Positions 17,333 through 25,504 of a stretch of 64,000 bases of DNA are shown here, piece by piece (within the stretch, counting starts at the first letter, position 1; every line of letters begins with the position of its first letter). The stretch comes from Ruania albidiflava DSM 18029. Its GTDB lineage: Bacteria > Actinomycetota > Actinomycetes > Actinomycetales > Beutenbergiaceae. The notes below the pieces were generated by a model. It searched no databases. It was not told the origin of the DNA and worked only from the letters and a program-made list of their open reading frames with translations. Location of the stretch: NCBI RefSeq assembly GCF_000421225.1, contig NZ_ATWL01000008.1, forward strand, positions 62,001 through 126,000. The letters are read 5' to 3'. A program made the translations under genes and the position numbers.

Positions 17333-18883
17333 TCAGGTGGCTTCCTGGGTGCGCCGGGAGGCCTTCTGAGAGGCGCGGTCCTGACCGAAAAAGCGGCGGG
17401 CGAGGTATCCGCCGATGGTCGAGCCGGCGGCCAGCCCCAGACCGGTGGCGAAGGCGAGCACGAGCGCAGGCAGCGCCTGGATCACCCCGTACTCGGTGCC
17501 CATCAGCGCGTACAGCGCCCGGTAGACGGCCAGCCCGGGGATCAGGCCGATCAGACCGGCCATGGTCATCGCCGCTTCGGGCACCTTGAACCACCGGTAG
17601 GTGAGGTAGCCCAGCACGCCGGCGACGACGCCAGCCATCCCGGGGACCAGCCCCGGCTGGTCGGTGATCGGGCGGAGCAGGTAGTAGGCGGCGAAGACGA
17701 GACCGGCCACGATCGCCAGCAGCGGGACCATCCGCAGCCGGATGTAGGAGGTGAGTGCGAAACCGATACCGATCAGGGCGGAGCCGAGGGTGCCCGCCGC
17801 CAGTCCGCCGTCCGGCCCCAGGGAGGTGCCCACCTGGATCGGGACACCGATCTTCAGCACGAGGCCGAGGGTGGCGGAGATGCCCACGGCCAGGGCGAGG
17901 GTGAGCATGATCACCTCGAGCATGCGGGCCGAGGCGGTCACATAGTACCCGTCGATCGCATCCCGTGCGGCCGAGGTGAGGCCGATCCCGGAGAGCAGCA
18001 TGATGATGCCGGAGATCACGATCACGGTGGGCCGGTTCGCGCCGGGGAGCTCGATGCCCTGGGACTGCAGCCAGTACATCACCGTGGCGATCCCAGTGGT
18101 GACGGCGGCCGCGCCCATCTGGGTGAAGAAGGTGGCGATGCCCCACCGGTCCATCAGCCGGGTGATCAGGTCCACCGCCACCGCGGCGAGGGCGGCGACC
18201 AGGATGAGCACGAAGCTCGCGTCGTACATCACCACCACCCCGCCGGCGAGGATGGCCTTGCCGAGGGTGACCACCCAGCGTCGGTAGGGGTGCGGTTGGG
18301 TGAGGATGCGGCGTAGGCGGTGGCGCGCTTCGGCGATGTCCACCGGTTCGGTCGCGTTGGTGAGCTCGGCGATGAGCTTGTACACCCCCTGGATCCGGGT
18401 GTAGTCGGTGGTGCGCGCCTTGACCACCCGCATCACGGAGATCGGGTCCTCGTCCAGGCCGCGGCGCACGGAGACAGTGATCGAGGTGAACGTGATGTCC
18501 ACCTGCATACCGGCCAGCTCGTAGGTCTCGCTGAGTCGGAGCACAGTGGCCACGACGTCCGCGGCGGAGGCGCCGGCGGCGAGCATCGCCTCGCCGGTGC
18601 GCAGGCACAGGTCGATCACGCTGCGGGCGTGCCGCTGGGAGATCTCCTCGTCCGGGTCGGTCACCATGATCCGCTGGGTGGGCTCCCGGACTGCGCGCAT
18701 GATCGCCCCGGCCCGCAGCTGCCAGGACCGCAGCAGCCCCACCGAGTCGTCCGCGTCGAGCGGATCGGCTGGCTCGTGCGCAGCGGACTGCTCGGGCAGC
18801 TCGGCGGTGTCGCCCGGGTCCAGGGGATCGTGGTCCAGGTCGTGGGCCATCGCGGGTGCGGAGGAGTCCTCGGTCACGCTCAT
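17333..18883 (-). CDS. Threonine/serine exporter family protein (ThrE type)
   Basis: This 516-residue protein joins the cytoplasmic-plus-membrane ThrE N-terminal domain (about residues 60-320, with L-R-T-G-E-A-M-L-A-A-G-A-S-A and F-T-S-I-T-V-S) to a second membrane domain (about 340-500), giving ten or so helices as in C. glutamicum ThrE. That protein exports L-threonine and L-serine using the membrane potential. An acidic disordered N-terminus precedes the domain. The ATG at 18883 follows GAGGAC. An alternative ATG lies seventeen codons further upstream. It leads an operon with the epimerase-like gene. Confidence 0.88.
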   Translation of the reverse strand: MSVTEDSSAPAMAHDLDHDPLDPGDTAELPEQSAAHEPADPLDADDSVGLLRSWQLRAGAIMRAVREPTQRIMVTDPDEEISQRHARSVIDLCLRTGEAMLAAGASAADVVATVLRLSETYELAGMQVDITFTSITVSVRRGLDEDPISVMRVVKARTTDYTRIQGVYKLIAELTNATEPVDIAEARHRLRRILTQPHPYRRWVVTLGKAILAGGVVVMYDASFVLILVAALAAVAVDLITRLMDRWGIATFFTQMGAAAVTTGIATVMYWLQSQGIELPGANRPTVIVISGIIMLLSGIGLTSAARDAIDGYYVTASARMLEVIMLTLALAVGISATLGLVLKIGVPIQVGTSLGPDGGLAAGTLGSALIGIGFALTSYIRLRMVPLLAIVAGLVFAAYYLLRPITDQPGLVPGMAGVVAGVLGYLTYRWFKVPEAAMTMAGLIGLIPGLAVYRALYALMGTEYGVIQALPALVLAFATGLGLAAGSTIGGYLARRFFGQDRASQKASRRTQEAT

Positions 18884-19039
18884 GTCCTCGCTCGTGGGCT
18901 GGTGGTCACCGTGTGCACAGGCGAGGTTGTACACCTGTCGCCCAGCACGCCACCAGCACGATAACCAAGGGGTGCAGCGGCTGACGAACTGCTGTGCTCG
19001 GGAACGCGCTGGCGGGGGCTCGACGTCACCCGGCCGAGG

Positions 19040-19657
19040 TCAGCGCGTTCCCCGGCTGGCGGCTGACCGGTCCGCAGCCGCGGCCGTCCCGCTGACCAGC
19101 GGCAGGAACACTGTGTCCACGATGTCCACGATGGCCTGGTCCGGCACGGTGCCGAGGTTCATGATCAGCTCGTGTCGGAACAGGTCGAAGGGCAGGTTCA
19201 CCACTCGGGCCGGTGGCAGCGTGGAGATCTCGCCCCGGTACACAGCGCGCTCGACGATGCGAGGCATGGCCAGCTCGCGGTCGCCGAGCAGGCGGGTGCG
19301 CAGCTGGGCCGGGGTGGCGCCGGTGTCGTCGAACAAGGACCCGAAGACCGTGCTGAGCACGGCCGGCGCGTCGTCGCCGAGCCGGTTGGCTGAGCGCAGC
19401 AGGGCGAGCACGTCGCCGCGCAGCTCACCGGTGTCCGGAACCTCGCGCGGTGCCCCGAGGTAGGAGTGGGTGAGCACAGCGCGCAGCAGCGACTCCTTGT
19501 CCGGCCAGCGTCGGTACAGGGCGGCCTTGCCGGTCTGGGCACGCTCGGCGATCGCTTCGAAGGTGAAGCCGCCGTAGCCGGCCTCGCGCAGCTGCTCCCA
19601 CCCGGCAGACAGGATCGCTGTCTCCAGCGCCGGGCCGCGTCGTCGGATGCTGGTCAT
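19040..19657 (-). CDS. TetR-family repressor of the adjacent MFS exporter
   Basis: The 205-residue protein has an N-terminal helix-turn-helix (about residues 12-58, F-T-F-E-A-I-A-E-R-A then K-A-A-L-Y-R-R-W) and a C-terminal ligand-binding region of the TetR_C type. It is divergent from a 14-helix MFS exporter, with 84 bases between the starts that hold two similar palindromes (operators listed separately). It therefore very likely represses both itself and the exporter until an exported compound binds. The ligand is unknown. Confidence 0.92.
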   Translation of the reverse strand: MTSIRRRGPALETAILSAGWEQLREAGYGGFTFEAIAERAQTGKAALYRRWPDKESLLRAVLTHSYLGAPREVPDTGELRGDVLALLRSANRLGDDAPAVLSTVFGSLFDDTGATPAQLRTRLLGDRELAMPRIVERAVYRGEISTLPPARVVNLPFDLFRHELIMNLGTVPDQAIVDIVDTVFLPLVSGTAAAADRSAASRGTR

Positions 19658-19670
19658 GCCCCTCCTCGTT

Positions 19671-19691
19671 AGGAACGCTTGCGTTCTCTAT
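19671..19691. promoter_or_regulatory. TetR operator O1 (repressor side)
   Basis: A palindrome of the form GAACGnnnnCGTTC (19673-19686), flanked by TAG/CTA-like bases, lies 16 bases before the repressor start. Read on the minus strand it matches operator O2 at 16 of the core 20 positions or so. Its position would block transcription of the repressor gene. Confidence 0.7.
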
Positions 19692-19708
19692 TGTAGCGGA
19701 CCTACTGT

Positions 19709-19730
19709 AGAGAACGGAGGCGTTCACTAT
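19709..19730. promoter_or_regulatory. TetR operator O2 (exporter side)
   Basis: The second GAACGnnnnCGTTC palindrome (19712-19725) lies within the flanking TAGA...CTA frame, its centre 39 bases from that of O1 and in opposite orientation. It lies just before the GGAGGAG ribosome site of the MFS gene, so bound repressor would block exporter expression. Confidence 0.7.
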
Positions 19731-19741
19731 TGGAGGAGAAG

Positions 19742-21193
19742 ATGACCGAGTCGCAGATCGCACCGCCGGCCTCCGCCCAGTCGACGGGCAGGTTGCTGGC
19801 TGCACTGATCGTCGGTGGTAGCACCGCCATCCTGGACACCACGATCGTGGCGATCGGGCTGCACACCCTCACCACGGCACTGCACGCCCCGATCTCGACG
19901 ATCCAGTGGGTGAGCACCGGTTACCTGCTCGCGCTGGCGGTGGCGATCCCGTTCGTCAGCTGGGCGCAGGGACGGTTCGGCGGCAAGCGGCTGTGGCTGT
20001 TCGCGCTCGGGCTGTTCGTGCTCGGGTCGGCGCTGTCGGCCTGTGCCTGGAACGCCGGGGCGCTGGTCGCCTTCCGGGTGCTGCAGGGGCTGGGCGGGGG
20101 CATCATGCTCCCGCTGCTGCAGACGTTGGCGATGCAGCACACGGTGCCGGAGTCGCGCACCCGGGTGATGGCCACTGCGAGCCTGCCGATCGCGCTGGGT
20201 CCGATCCTCGGTCCGCTGCTCGGCGGGATCGTGCTCAGCTGGCTGGACTGGCGCTGGATGTTCCTCATCAACGTCCCGGTCGGCATCGTCGGCCTGGTGC
20301 TGGCCGTGCGGTTCGTCGCCACAGATGCACCGGCGCCCGGTGCAGCCCGCGACCGGTTGGACGTGGGCGGGGCAGCGCTGATGATCCCGGGACTGGCCGG
20401 CCTGCTCTACGGCCTGTCCAACGCCTACGGCGCCGCCGGCTTCGCCAGCGCCGAGGTGCTGCTGCCCTGTCTGGGCGGTGCAGTGCTGCTGGGGGTGTTC
20501 GTGCTCAGGGCGGCCTGCCGGCGCGAGGCGTCGCTCGTGGACCTTCGCCTGCTGCGCGTGCCCTCGGTGCGCACGGCCACGGTGGCGCTGACCTTCGCCG
20601 GGGGAGTGCTGTTCGCAGGGAACTTCCTGCTGCCGCTGTTCTTCCAGTCGCTGCGCGGCTACAGCCCGTTGGGCGCCGCGCTGCTGCTGATCCCGCAGGG
20701 AGTGGGCACGCTACTCGTCCGGCTCGTGGTCGGTCGGCTGACCGACCGGTTCGGTGCCCGGACAATGGCGGTCACCGGGGCCCTGGTCATGGCCGGTGCA
20801 ACGGTGCCGTTCGCCCTGGCCGGTCCCGGTACGAGCCTGTGGCTGCTCGGGGCGGTGCTGTTCGTGCGCGGTCTGGGCAACGGGATCCTGCTCATCCCGA
20901 TCATGACGGTCGCCTACGTCGACCTGGAGCAGGAGAAGATGGCGCACGCCTCGGCGATCACCCGGATCGTGCAACAGCTTGGCGGCGCCTTCGGCACGGC
21001 CCTGGTAGCGGTGCTGCTCGCGGCGCACGCCTCGGTCGGTGCGTCCGCGGCAGGGTTCGACGCCGCGTTCTGGTGGACCGTGGCCATGACCATGGCGGCT
21101 GCGCTGGCCGGGCTGTTCCTCCCGAAGTCGGGGCAGGCCCAGGTCGACCCGGCCCACCCCGGGCCGACCGCGCCGTCTCCAGGGCTCAGATGA
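19742..21193 (+). CDS. DHA2-family MFS multidrug exporter
   Basis: This 483-residue protein has about 14 membrane helices and belongs to the EmrB/QacA drug:H+ antiporters. Visible motifs are motif D1 with L-D-T-T-I-V near residue 35, W-V-S-T-G-Y-L-L in helix 2, motif A-like G-R-F-G-G-K-R, and the antiporter motif C (G-P-I-L-G-P-L-L-G-G). The ATG follows GGAGGAG by a few bases. It is controlled by the divergent TetR protein through two operators. Its stop overlaps the stop of the convergent multicopper oxidase gene by eight bases. The exported substrate cannot be predicted. Confidence 0.92.
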   Translation: MTESQIAPPASAQSTGRLLAALIVGGSTAILDTTIVAIGLHTLTTALHAPISTIQWVSTGYLLALAVAIPFVSWAQGRFGGKRLWLFALGLFVLGSALSACAWNAGALVAFRVLQGLGGGIMLPLLQTLAMQHTVPESRTRVMATASLPIALGPILGPLLGGIVLSWLDWRWMFLINVPVGIVGLVLAVRFVATDAPAPGAARDRLDVGGAALMIPGLAGLLYGLSNAYGAAGFASAEVLLPCLGGAVLLGVFVLRAACRREASLVDLRLLRVPSVRTATVALTFAGGVLFAGNFLLPLFFQSLRGYSPLGAALLLIPQGVGTLLVRLVVGRLTDRFGARTMAVTGALVMAGATVPFALAGPGTSLWLLGAVLFVRGLGNGILLIPIMTVAYVDLEQEKMAHASAITRIVQQLGGAFGTALVAVLLAAHASVGASAAGFDAAFWWTVAMTMAAALAGLFLPKSGQAQVDPAHPGPTAPSPGLR

Positions 21194-22769
21194 CGTCGAA
21201 GTTGGCCATCATCATCATGTCCTCGTGCTCGAGGTTGTGGCAGTGGAAGACGTACCTGCCACGGTAGCCATCGAAGCGGGCGAGGATCCGGGCGCGTTCA
21301 GCCGGGCGCAGGTCGATGGTGTCCTTCCAGCCGTGATCGAAGGCGCCGGGCCCGCCGGTGCCACGACCGAGCACCTGGAAGTGGGCGAGATGGAGATGGA
21401 CCGGGTGGTGCAGGTCAGCAGTGAGCTCCCAGATCTCGGTGCTGCCCAGGGGGATGTGCGCCTGTGTCACATCGGGACTGAATGGTTCACCGTTGGTCAC
21501 CCAGCCGTGCTGGTCGCCGATGCTCTGAGAGCGGAACACCATGGAGCGTACCGTGGTGGCATCCGCCTCGCGGAGACGTTCGAAGGACGGGCTGAGCGTG
21601 TCCGGGACCGAACGGTCGTCGCGGGTCGAACCGGTGACATCGAAACGCATCACCAGACGGGTCTGTCCGTCGCCGAGGTCGTTGACCACCCGGACCCGGC
21701 TGCCGACGGTGAGATCGCGGAAGTCGACGAGCACGTCGAACCGTTCGGCGGAGGCGAGGGTGAGGTGGTCGTGCATGATCGGTGCGGGCAGAAGACCCTG
21801 GTCGGAGCCGATCTGGACGATCGGCAGGTCGGTGCCGCCCTCGACCTCGAAGCGAAGCTGGTAGCGCCGCGCGTTGGAGGCGTTCAGGATGCGTAACCGG
21901 TACAACGCCGTGTCCACCTCGTGGCGCGGCCAGCTGCGCCCGTTGACCAAGATGACGTCGCCGAGCACCCCACCTTCATACGGCGGTGTCACACCTGGTG
22001 TGTGCGTGAGCGTGGGGTCGAGGCTCGGGTAGAAGAGCTGTCCGCGTGCGTCGAAGGTGCGGTCCACGATCACCAGCGGGATGTCCCGGTCCCCGTCCGG
22101 GAGGTCGAGGGATGATTCCTCGTCATCGGTGACGAGATGCAGACCGGCCAGCCCCTTCCAGACGGCAGGCGCGGTGAAGTCCATCCGGTGGTCGTGGTAC
22201 CAGAGGGTCGCCGCGCGCTGGTCGTTCGGATACTCATAGACCCGGGTGCCGACGGTCACGTCCCCGTCGTGGTGACCGGGCCCGCGGTCCTCCCAGGGCT
22301 CGTCGGGCAGGATGAGGTCCGTCGGGTAGCCGTCGTGCTCGGGTGGGGTGACACCGCCGTGCAGATGAACCGCCACAGGTACGGGCAGCTCGTTGCGATG
22401 TGTCACGAGCACCTGTCGACCCCGCCGGGAGCGGATCGTCGGGCCGGGGAAGCTGCCACCGTAGGTCCAGACCTCGCTGCGCCATCCGGGAACGAGCTCA
22501 GCGCGGCTGACCTGCTGCACGAGCTCGAAGTGGTCGGCGTTCGCGCTCGACCGGACCGGCGCGAGCACCGGCGGGATGGTGAGCGGCCAACCGAACGGCT
22601 CGGGTAGCGGGATGCGGCTCGCCAGCACGGTCCCGGTAGAGCTCTGCCCTCGCCAGCCCGCCAGGACGGGTGTCCCGACCACACCCGCGGCAAGGACTGC
22701 CGCTCCGCCTGCGAGCAGTCCGCGCCGGCTGACCCCGCACCGGCCCCGCTCTGGTGGCGTCGCGCTCAT
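21186..22769 (-). CDS. Tat-exported multicopper oxidase (CotA/bilirubin-oxidase type)
   Basis: This 527-residue three-cupredoxin oxidase couples one-electron substrate oxidation to O2 reduction. The N-terminus has a twin-arginine signal (S-R-R-G-L-L-A-G-G then a hydrophobic stretch). All four copper-binding motifs are present: V-H-L-H-G, W-Y-H-D-H, H-P-V-H-L-H, and H-C-H-N-L-E-H-E-D-M-M-M near the C-terminus, with Met as the axial type-1 ligand. The tail is rich in Met. It follows a four-helix membrane protein gene with a 4-base overlap, in an operon facing a TetR regulator. The substrate could be metals, pigments or phenols; nothing in the sequence decides this. Confidence 0.93.
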   Translation of the reverse strand: MSATPPERGRCGVSRRGLLAGGAAVLAAGVVGTPVLAGWRGQSSTGTVLASRIPLPEPFGWPLTIPPVLAPVRSSANADHFELVQQVSRAELVPGWRSEVWTYGGSFPGPTIRSRRGRQVLVTHRNELPVPVAVHLHGGVTPPEHDGYPTDLILPDEPWEDRGPGHHDGDVTVGTRVYEYPNDQRAATLWYHDHRMDFTAPAVWKGLAGLHLVTDDEESSLDLPDGDRDIPLVIVDRTFDARGQLFYPSLDPTLTHTPGVTPPYEGGVLGDVILVNGRSWPRHEVDTALYRLRILNASNARRYQLRFEVEGGTDLPIVQIGSDQGLLPAPIMHDHLTLASAERFDVLVDFRDLTVGSRVRVVNDLGDGQTRLVMRFDVTGSTRDDRSVPDTLSPSFERLREADATTVRSMVFRSQSIGDQHGWVTNGEPFSPDVTQAHIPLGSTEIWELTADLHHPVHLHLAHFQVLGRGTGGPGAFDHGWKDTIDLRPAERARILARFDGYRGRYVFHCHNLEHEDMMMMANFDVI

Positions 22770-23179
22770 CGGGGCACCTCTCGCCACGCGGCAGAGGTCC
22801 ACGTACCCCAGGCCAGCGCCCACACCAGACCGATCAGCGCGACCCCGAGCGGCACGTGCAGCCAGAGGATCCGGCCCGCACCGGTCGCCGCCTGCGCCTG
22901 CGAGACGAGCATCGCGGCGAGGGTGATCAGAAACGGTGCACGGGGGCCACGGGCGATCCACTTCAGGCCCGCAGCCGAGACCAGGGCGAGGACCATCAGC
23001 AGGTCAGCGGTCGTCGTACCCAGCTGGTGCAGGCGCAAGAAGGCGTAGTCCCCGGCGAGGAACTGCCCGGCTGAGACGGCCTGGAACAGGTAGGCGACCG
23101 CCGCCACGGTCACCGCGACGCGGAGCGCCCACAACCAGGTCGAGTACCGGCGCAGGCGCGTCGATGGCGAAGACTCCAT
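22766..23179 (-). CDS. Four-helix integral membrane protein co-encoded with the multicopper oxidase
   Basis: The 137-residue protein has four membrane helices (about residues 15-36, 52-72, 79-97 and 107-127). Histidines lie at the start of helix 2 (F-L-R-L-H-Q-L-G) and in helix 4 (L-W-L-H-V-P-L-G-V). Two membrane histidines at these positions could bind haem b, which would make it an electron donor or quinol-linked partner for the exported oxidase; this is inference. I do not recognise a named family. Its start is divergent from a TetR gene across two near-identical operators, and it leads the two-gene operon. Confidence 0.75.
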   Translation of the reverse strand: MESSPSTRLRRYSTWLWALRVAVTVAAVAYLFQAVSAGQFLAGDYAFLRLHQLGTTTADLLMVLALVSAAGLKWIARGPRAPFLITLAAMLVSQAQAATGAGRILWLHVPLGVALIGLVWALAWGTWTSAAWREVPR

Positions 23180-23186
23180 CGGACGA

Positions 23187-23201
23187 GTCTACAGTGTAGA
23201 C
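23187..23201. promoter_or_regulatory. TetR operator A (GTCTACAgTGTAGAC)
   Basis: A perfect 7+1+7 palindrome lies eight bases before the start of the membrane protein/oxidase operon. Together with operator B, 22 bases away centre to centre, it lies in the 72-base divergent promoter region. This is a strong candidate binding site for the TetR protein encoded at 23252. Confidence 0.8.
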
Positions 23202-23208
23202 ATATTTC

Positions 23209-23223
23209 GTCTACACTGTAGCG
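23209..23223. promoter_or_regulatory. TetR operator B
   Basis: GTCTACACTGTAGCG matches the reverse complement of operator A at 13 of 15 positions. Its centre is 22 bases from that of A, two helical turns, so two repressor dimers could bind the same face. It lies on the TetR-gene side. Confidence 0.75.
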
Positions 23224-23251
23224 AGAGGGTGTAGGTGGGAGGATGGCCCCG

Positions 23252-23878
23252 ATGCCACGACGACGGACCGCGCTGACCCGGCGCGACATCGCTCGTGCTG
23301 CCGTTGAGCTGATCGACGCAGACGGGCTGGCCGCGTTCTCCATGCGCAGGCTCGGATCGCGGCTGGGTACCGATCCGATGACGATCTACCGACGGTTCGA
23401 GGACCAGGAGGACCTGTTCGACGAGGTCGCGGTGGAGTTGTTCCGTGGCGTGCCGGTCGACGGCCTGCCGTGGGACGCTGCCTGGCCAGATCTCCTGTAT
23501 GCCTACGGCACTGCCTTGCACGACGCCCTGCTGGCGCACCCGAACGCCCTTCCGCTCTACGGCACGCGGCCGGTCCGCTCCCAGGAGGTCACCCAGTGGG
23601 GTGTGCGCATGTTGCTGAAGATGGCCGACGAGGGGGTGCCCAGTGGCTCGGCGCTCCAGGTCGCGCTGTGTGTCAACGAGTACGTGATCGGCCACACCAT
23701 CGCCAGGAGCGCCGATCTGACCGCGTCCCACCGCAGCCGCGCCCCCGAACCCGGCTCGACCGGCTTCACCGTGCTCGCAGCGGCTGCCGCAGAGCTCCAG
23801 CCCGATGGGCACTTCCGTCTGGGCCTGCGCGCACTCATCGACGGCCTGCAGCGCGCTGTGTCCCCGCACGGCGGATGA
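23252..23878 (+). CDS. TetR-family regulator of the multicopper oxidase operon
   Basis: This 208-residue protein has an N-terminal helix-turn-helix (about residues 8-55, with S-M-R-R-L-G-S-R-L-G and M-T-I-Y-R-R-F) and a C-terminal half of the tetracycline-repressor type (TetR_C). Divergence from the oxidase operon and the shared operator pair make it the local repressor. The ATG at 23252 is preferred because GGGAGG ends nine bases upstream; an ATG three codons earlier abuts that site directly. Confidence 0.9.
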   Translation: MPRRRTALTRRDIARAAVELIDADGLAAFSMRRLGSRLGTDPMTIYRRFEDQEDLFDEVAVELFRGVPVDGLPWDAAWPDLLYAYGTALHDALLAHPNALPLYGTRPVRSQEVTQWGVRMLLKMADEGVPSGSALQVALCVNEYVIGHTIARSADLTASHRSRAPEPGSTGFTVLAAAAAELQPDGHFRLGLRALIDGLQRAVSPHGG

Positions 23879-23931
23879 CCATCGCCGCGATCGGCGCGCA
23901 GGCAGCTGGAACGAGCGGGCGAGCACACCGG

Positions 23932-24306
23932 TCACCGGAGGAAGCAGAACACGCTGACGGCGATACAGACGAGGAGCATGCCGGAGGCGTTCACGAAGAG
24001 GTTCCGGCCGAGGTCGTGGGCGCGCAGATGTGCTGCCACGGCCAGGAGGAAGTACAGCACCAGCGCCAGGGACGTCGTCGCGCCGAGGTAGGGGACCCAG
24101 ATCCCCGCGACGAGCCCGGCCACGGCGGCGAGCTTGATGATCGGCATCGTCCACCACAGCCGGCGCGGCCACCGGACGGCTTCGAAGCAGGCGGCGATGA
24201 AGGCGGCGGGCTTGAGGCACAGGACGGCGTCGATGGCAGTGAGGAGAGCCAAGGCGATCACGGGCCACACAGGGTGAGCATGGGTCTCCTCAGCGTTCGA
24301 GCGCAT
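23932..24306 (-). CDS. DoxX-like four-helix membrane protein
   Basis: The 124-residue protein has four hydrophobic helices in the DoxX-like arrangement (first helix with A-I-D-A-V-L-C-L-K-P, last ending V-S-V-F-C-F-L-R). The family includes quinone-linked or thiosulfate:quinone oxidoreductase subunits and many uncharacterised proteins. Its start lies 17 bases inside the end of the ten-helix membrane protein gene, so it is the third gene of the amidohydrolase operon. It converges on the TetR gene at 23252 across a 53-base gap. Confidence 0.7.
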   Translation of the reverse strand: MRSNAEETHAHPVWPVIALALLTAIDAVLCLKPAAFIAACFEAVRWPRRLWWTMPIIKLAAVAGLVAGIWVPYLGATTSLALVLYFLLAVAAHLRAHDLGRNLFVNASGMLLVCIAVSVFCFLR

Positions 24307-25504
24307 CGTCGGTCGTCCCCGCGGTGTGCCCCGTGGCCAGAGCGTCCGCAGGACGTGCTGCGGGCCTGGGACCGGGTGGCGTGCTGACCGCAGGTGCCAC
24401 GCCATCGACGTTCGTGCTTCGGAGCCAGTACCCCAGCACTGCCGCCGCCAACGCCGGACCCCACAGGTAGAACGGGAAGACGAGCTGCCACAGGAGTGCC
24501 GTGGCCAGACCGTCCCCGTGGATGAACGGCATGAGCAGCATCCCGGGTGCGGACATGGTGATCGCAGCAGCGACCGCCGCCCCCACTGTGGTGACCAGCC
24601 GGACCGGTACTCGCGCGCCGCCGACCACCGGCAGCCAGGAAGGAAACACCCTGCCCCACTCGCAGATCAGCCCGAGGACCAGGAGCACCGACGCGGCGCA
24701 GGGCAGCACGAACAGGGCGCCGGTGATGCGGGTGGTGGCGTCGAGCTCGTCGATGAAGATCTCCGCGTTGCCGCCGCCCATCGGCCAGGGCGTGAGCCAC
24801 GTCAGGCGGAGCAGATCGTAGGGGGCGGCGCCGAGCGCAGCGACGATGGTCACCGGACGCGCCCAACGCACCAGCTGCGGTGGCCTCGTCCACGCGGCTC
24901 GCTGCCTCAACGCTTCCCGCAGCTCCGCCACGGCCGCCCAGCACCAGCAGGCGGCGGTCGCCGCCATGGCCCACGACCATGCGATCGGGGACAGGTAGTG
25001 CCCGAGGCTGCCGATCGTGTTCGTGACATACGTGCCGTAGAGGGTGAGCAGGCTGGACAGCTGCCCGGACGCCCAGAGGACGACCGTGCCCACGACGGCG
25101 AGCAGCAGCACCGGTGCCCCGGTCCGTGGGCGGGCCTTGGTCAGGACCACCAGCAGCGTCAGGGCGACGAAGGGCAGGAGGAGGCCGACGAAGTAGCCGA
25201 GCGAGGAGAACAGGCTGGTGTCGCCGAGCACGATGGCGAAGCCGGCGGCCAGGAGCGCGGCGCCGATGGCGGCCCGGCCCCCCGCCCACTTCCACAGCAG
25301 CAGAGCGATCCCGAGCGCGCCGAGTACAAGCAGGGCCACCGCGCCGGCAGAGGCAGGCAGGAGCGCATTGAGCCCGGTCCGTACGGTGGCGTGCGGTCCG
25401 TAGGGATACGCCTCTGGTCGGAGCAGCCAGAGGACGCCGACCGCCGTCGCGGCGACGGACAGGGTGCCGGCGACGAGCCATGGCCGGGGCGGCAAGGTGA
25501 TCAC
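24290..25504 (-). CDS. Ten-helix integral membrane protein of unknown function
   Basis: The 404-residue protein has about ten membrane helices spread over residues 5-385 and a Pro/Ala/Thr-rich cytoplasmic tail. A distinctive T-P-W-P-M-G-G-G-N sequence lies near residue 225, between helices 7 and 8. It is not an MFS, ABC or APC protein that I recognise. The GTG start overlaps the amidohydrolase stop (GTGA), which argues for obligatory co-expression, and its own end overlaps the DoxX-like gene. A role in transport or sensing of the amidohydrolase substrate is only an inference from this layout. Confidence 0.7.
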   Translation of the reverse strand: MITLPPRPWLVAGTLSVAATAVGVLWLLRPEAYPYGPHATVRTGLNALLPASAGAVALLVLGALGIALLLWKWAGGRAAIGAALLAAGFAIVLGDTSLFSSLGYFVGLLLPFVALTLLVVLTKARPRTGAPVLLLAVVGTVVLWASGQLSSLLTLYGTYVTNTIGSLGHYLSPIAWSWAMAATAACWCWAAVAELREALRQRAAWTRPPQLVRWARPVTIVAALGAAPYDLLRLTWLTPWPMGGGNAEIFIDELDATTRITGALFVLPCAASVLLVLGLICEWGRVFPSWLPVVGGARVPVRLVTTVGAAVAAAITMSAPGMLLMPFIHGDGLATALLWQLVFPFYLWGPALAAAVLGYWLRSTNVDGVAPAVSTPPGPRPAARPADALATGHTAGTTDDALER

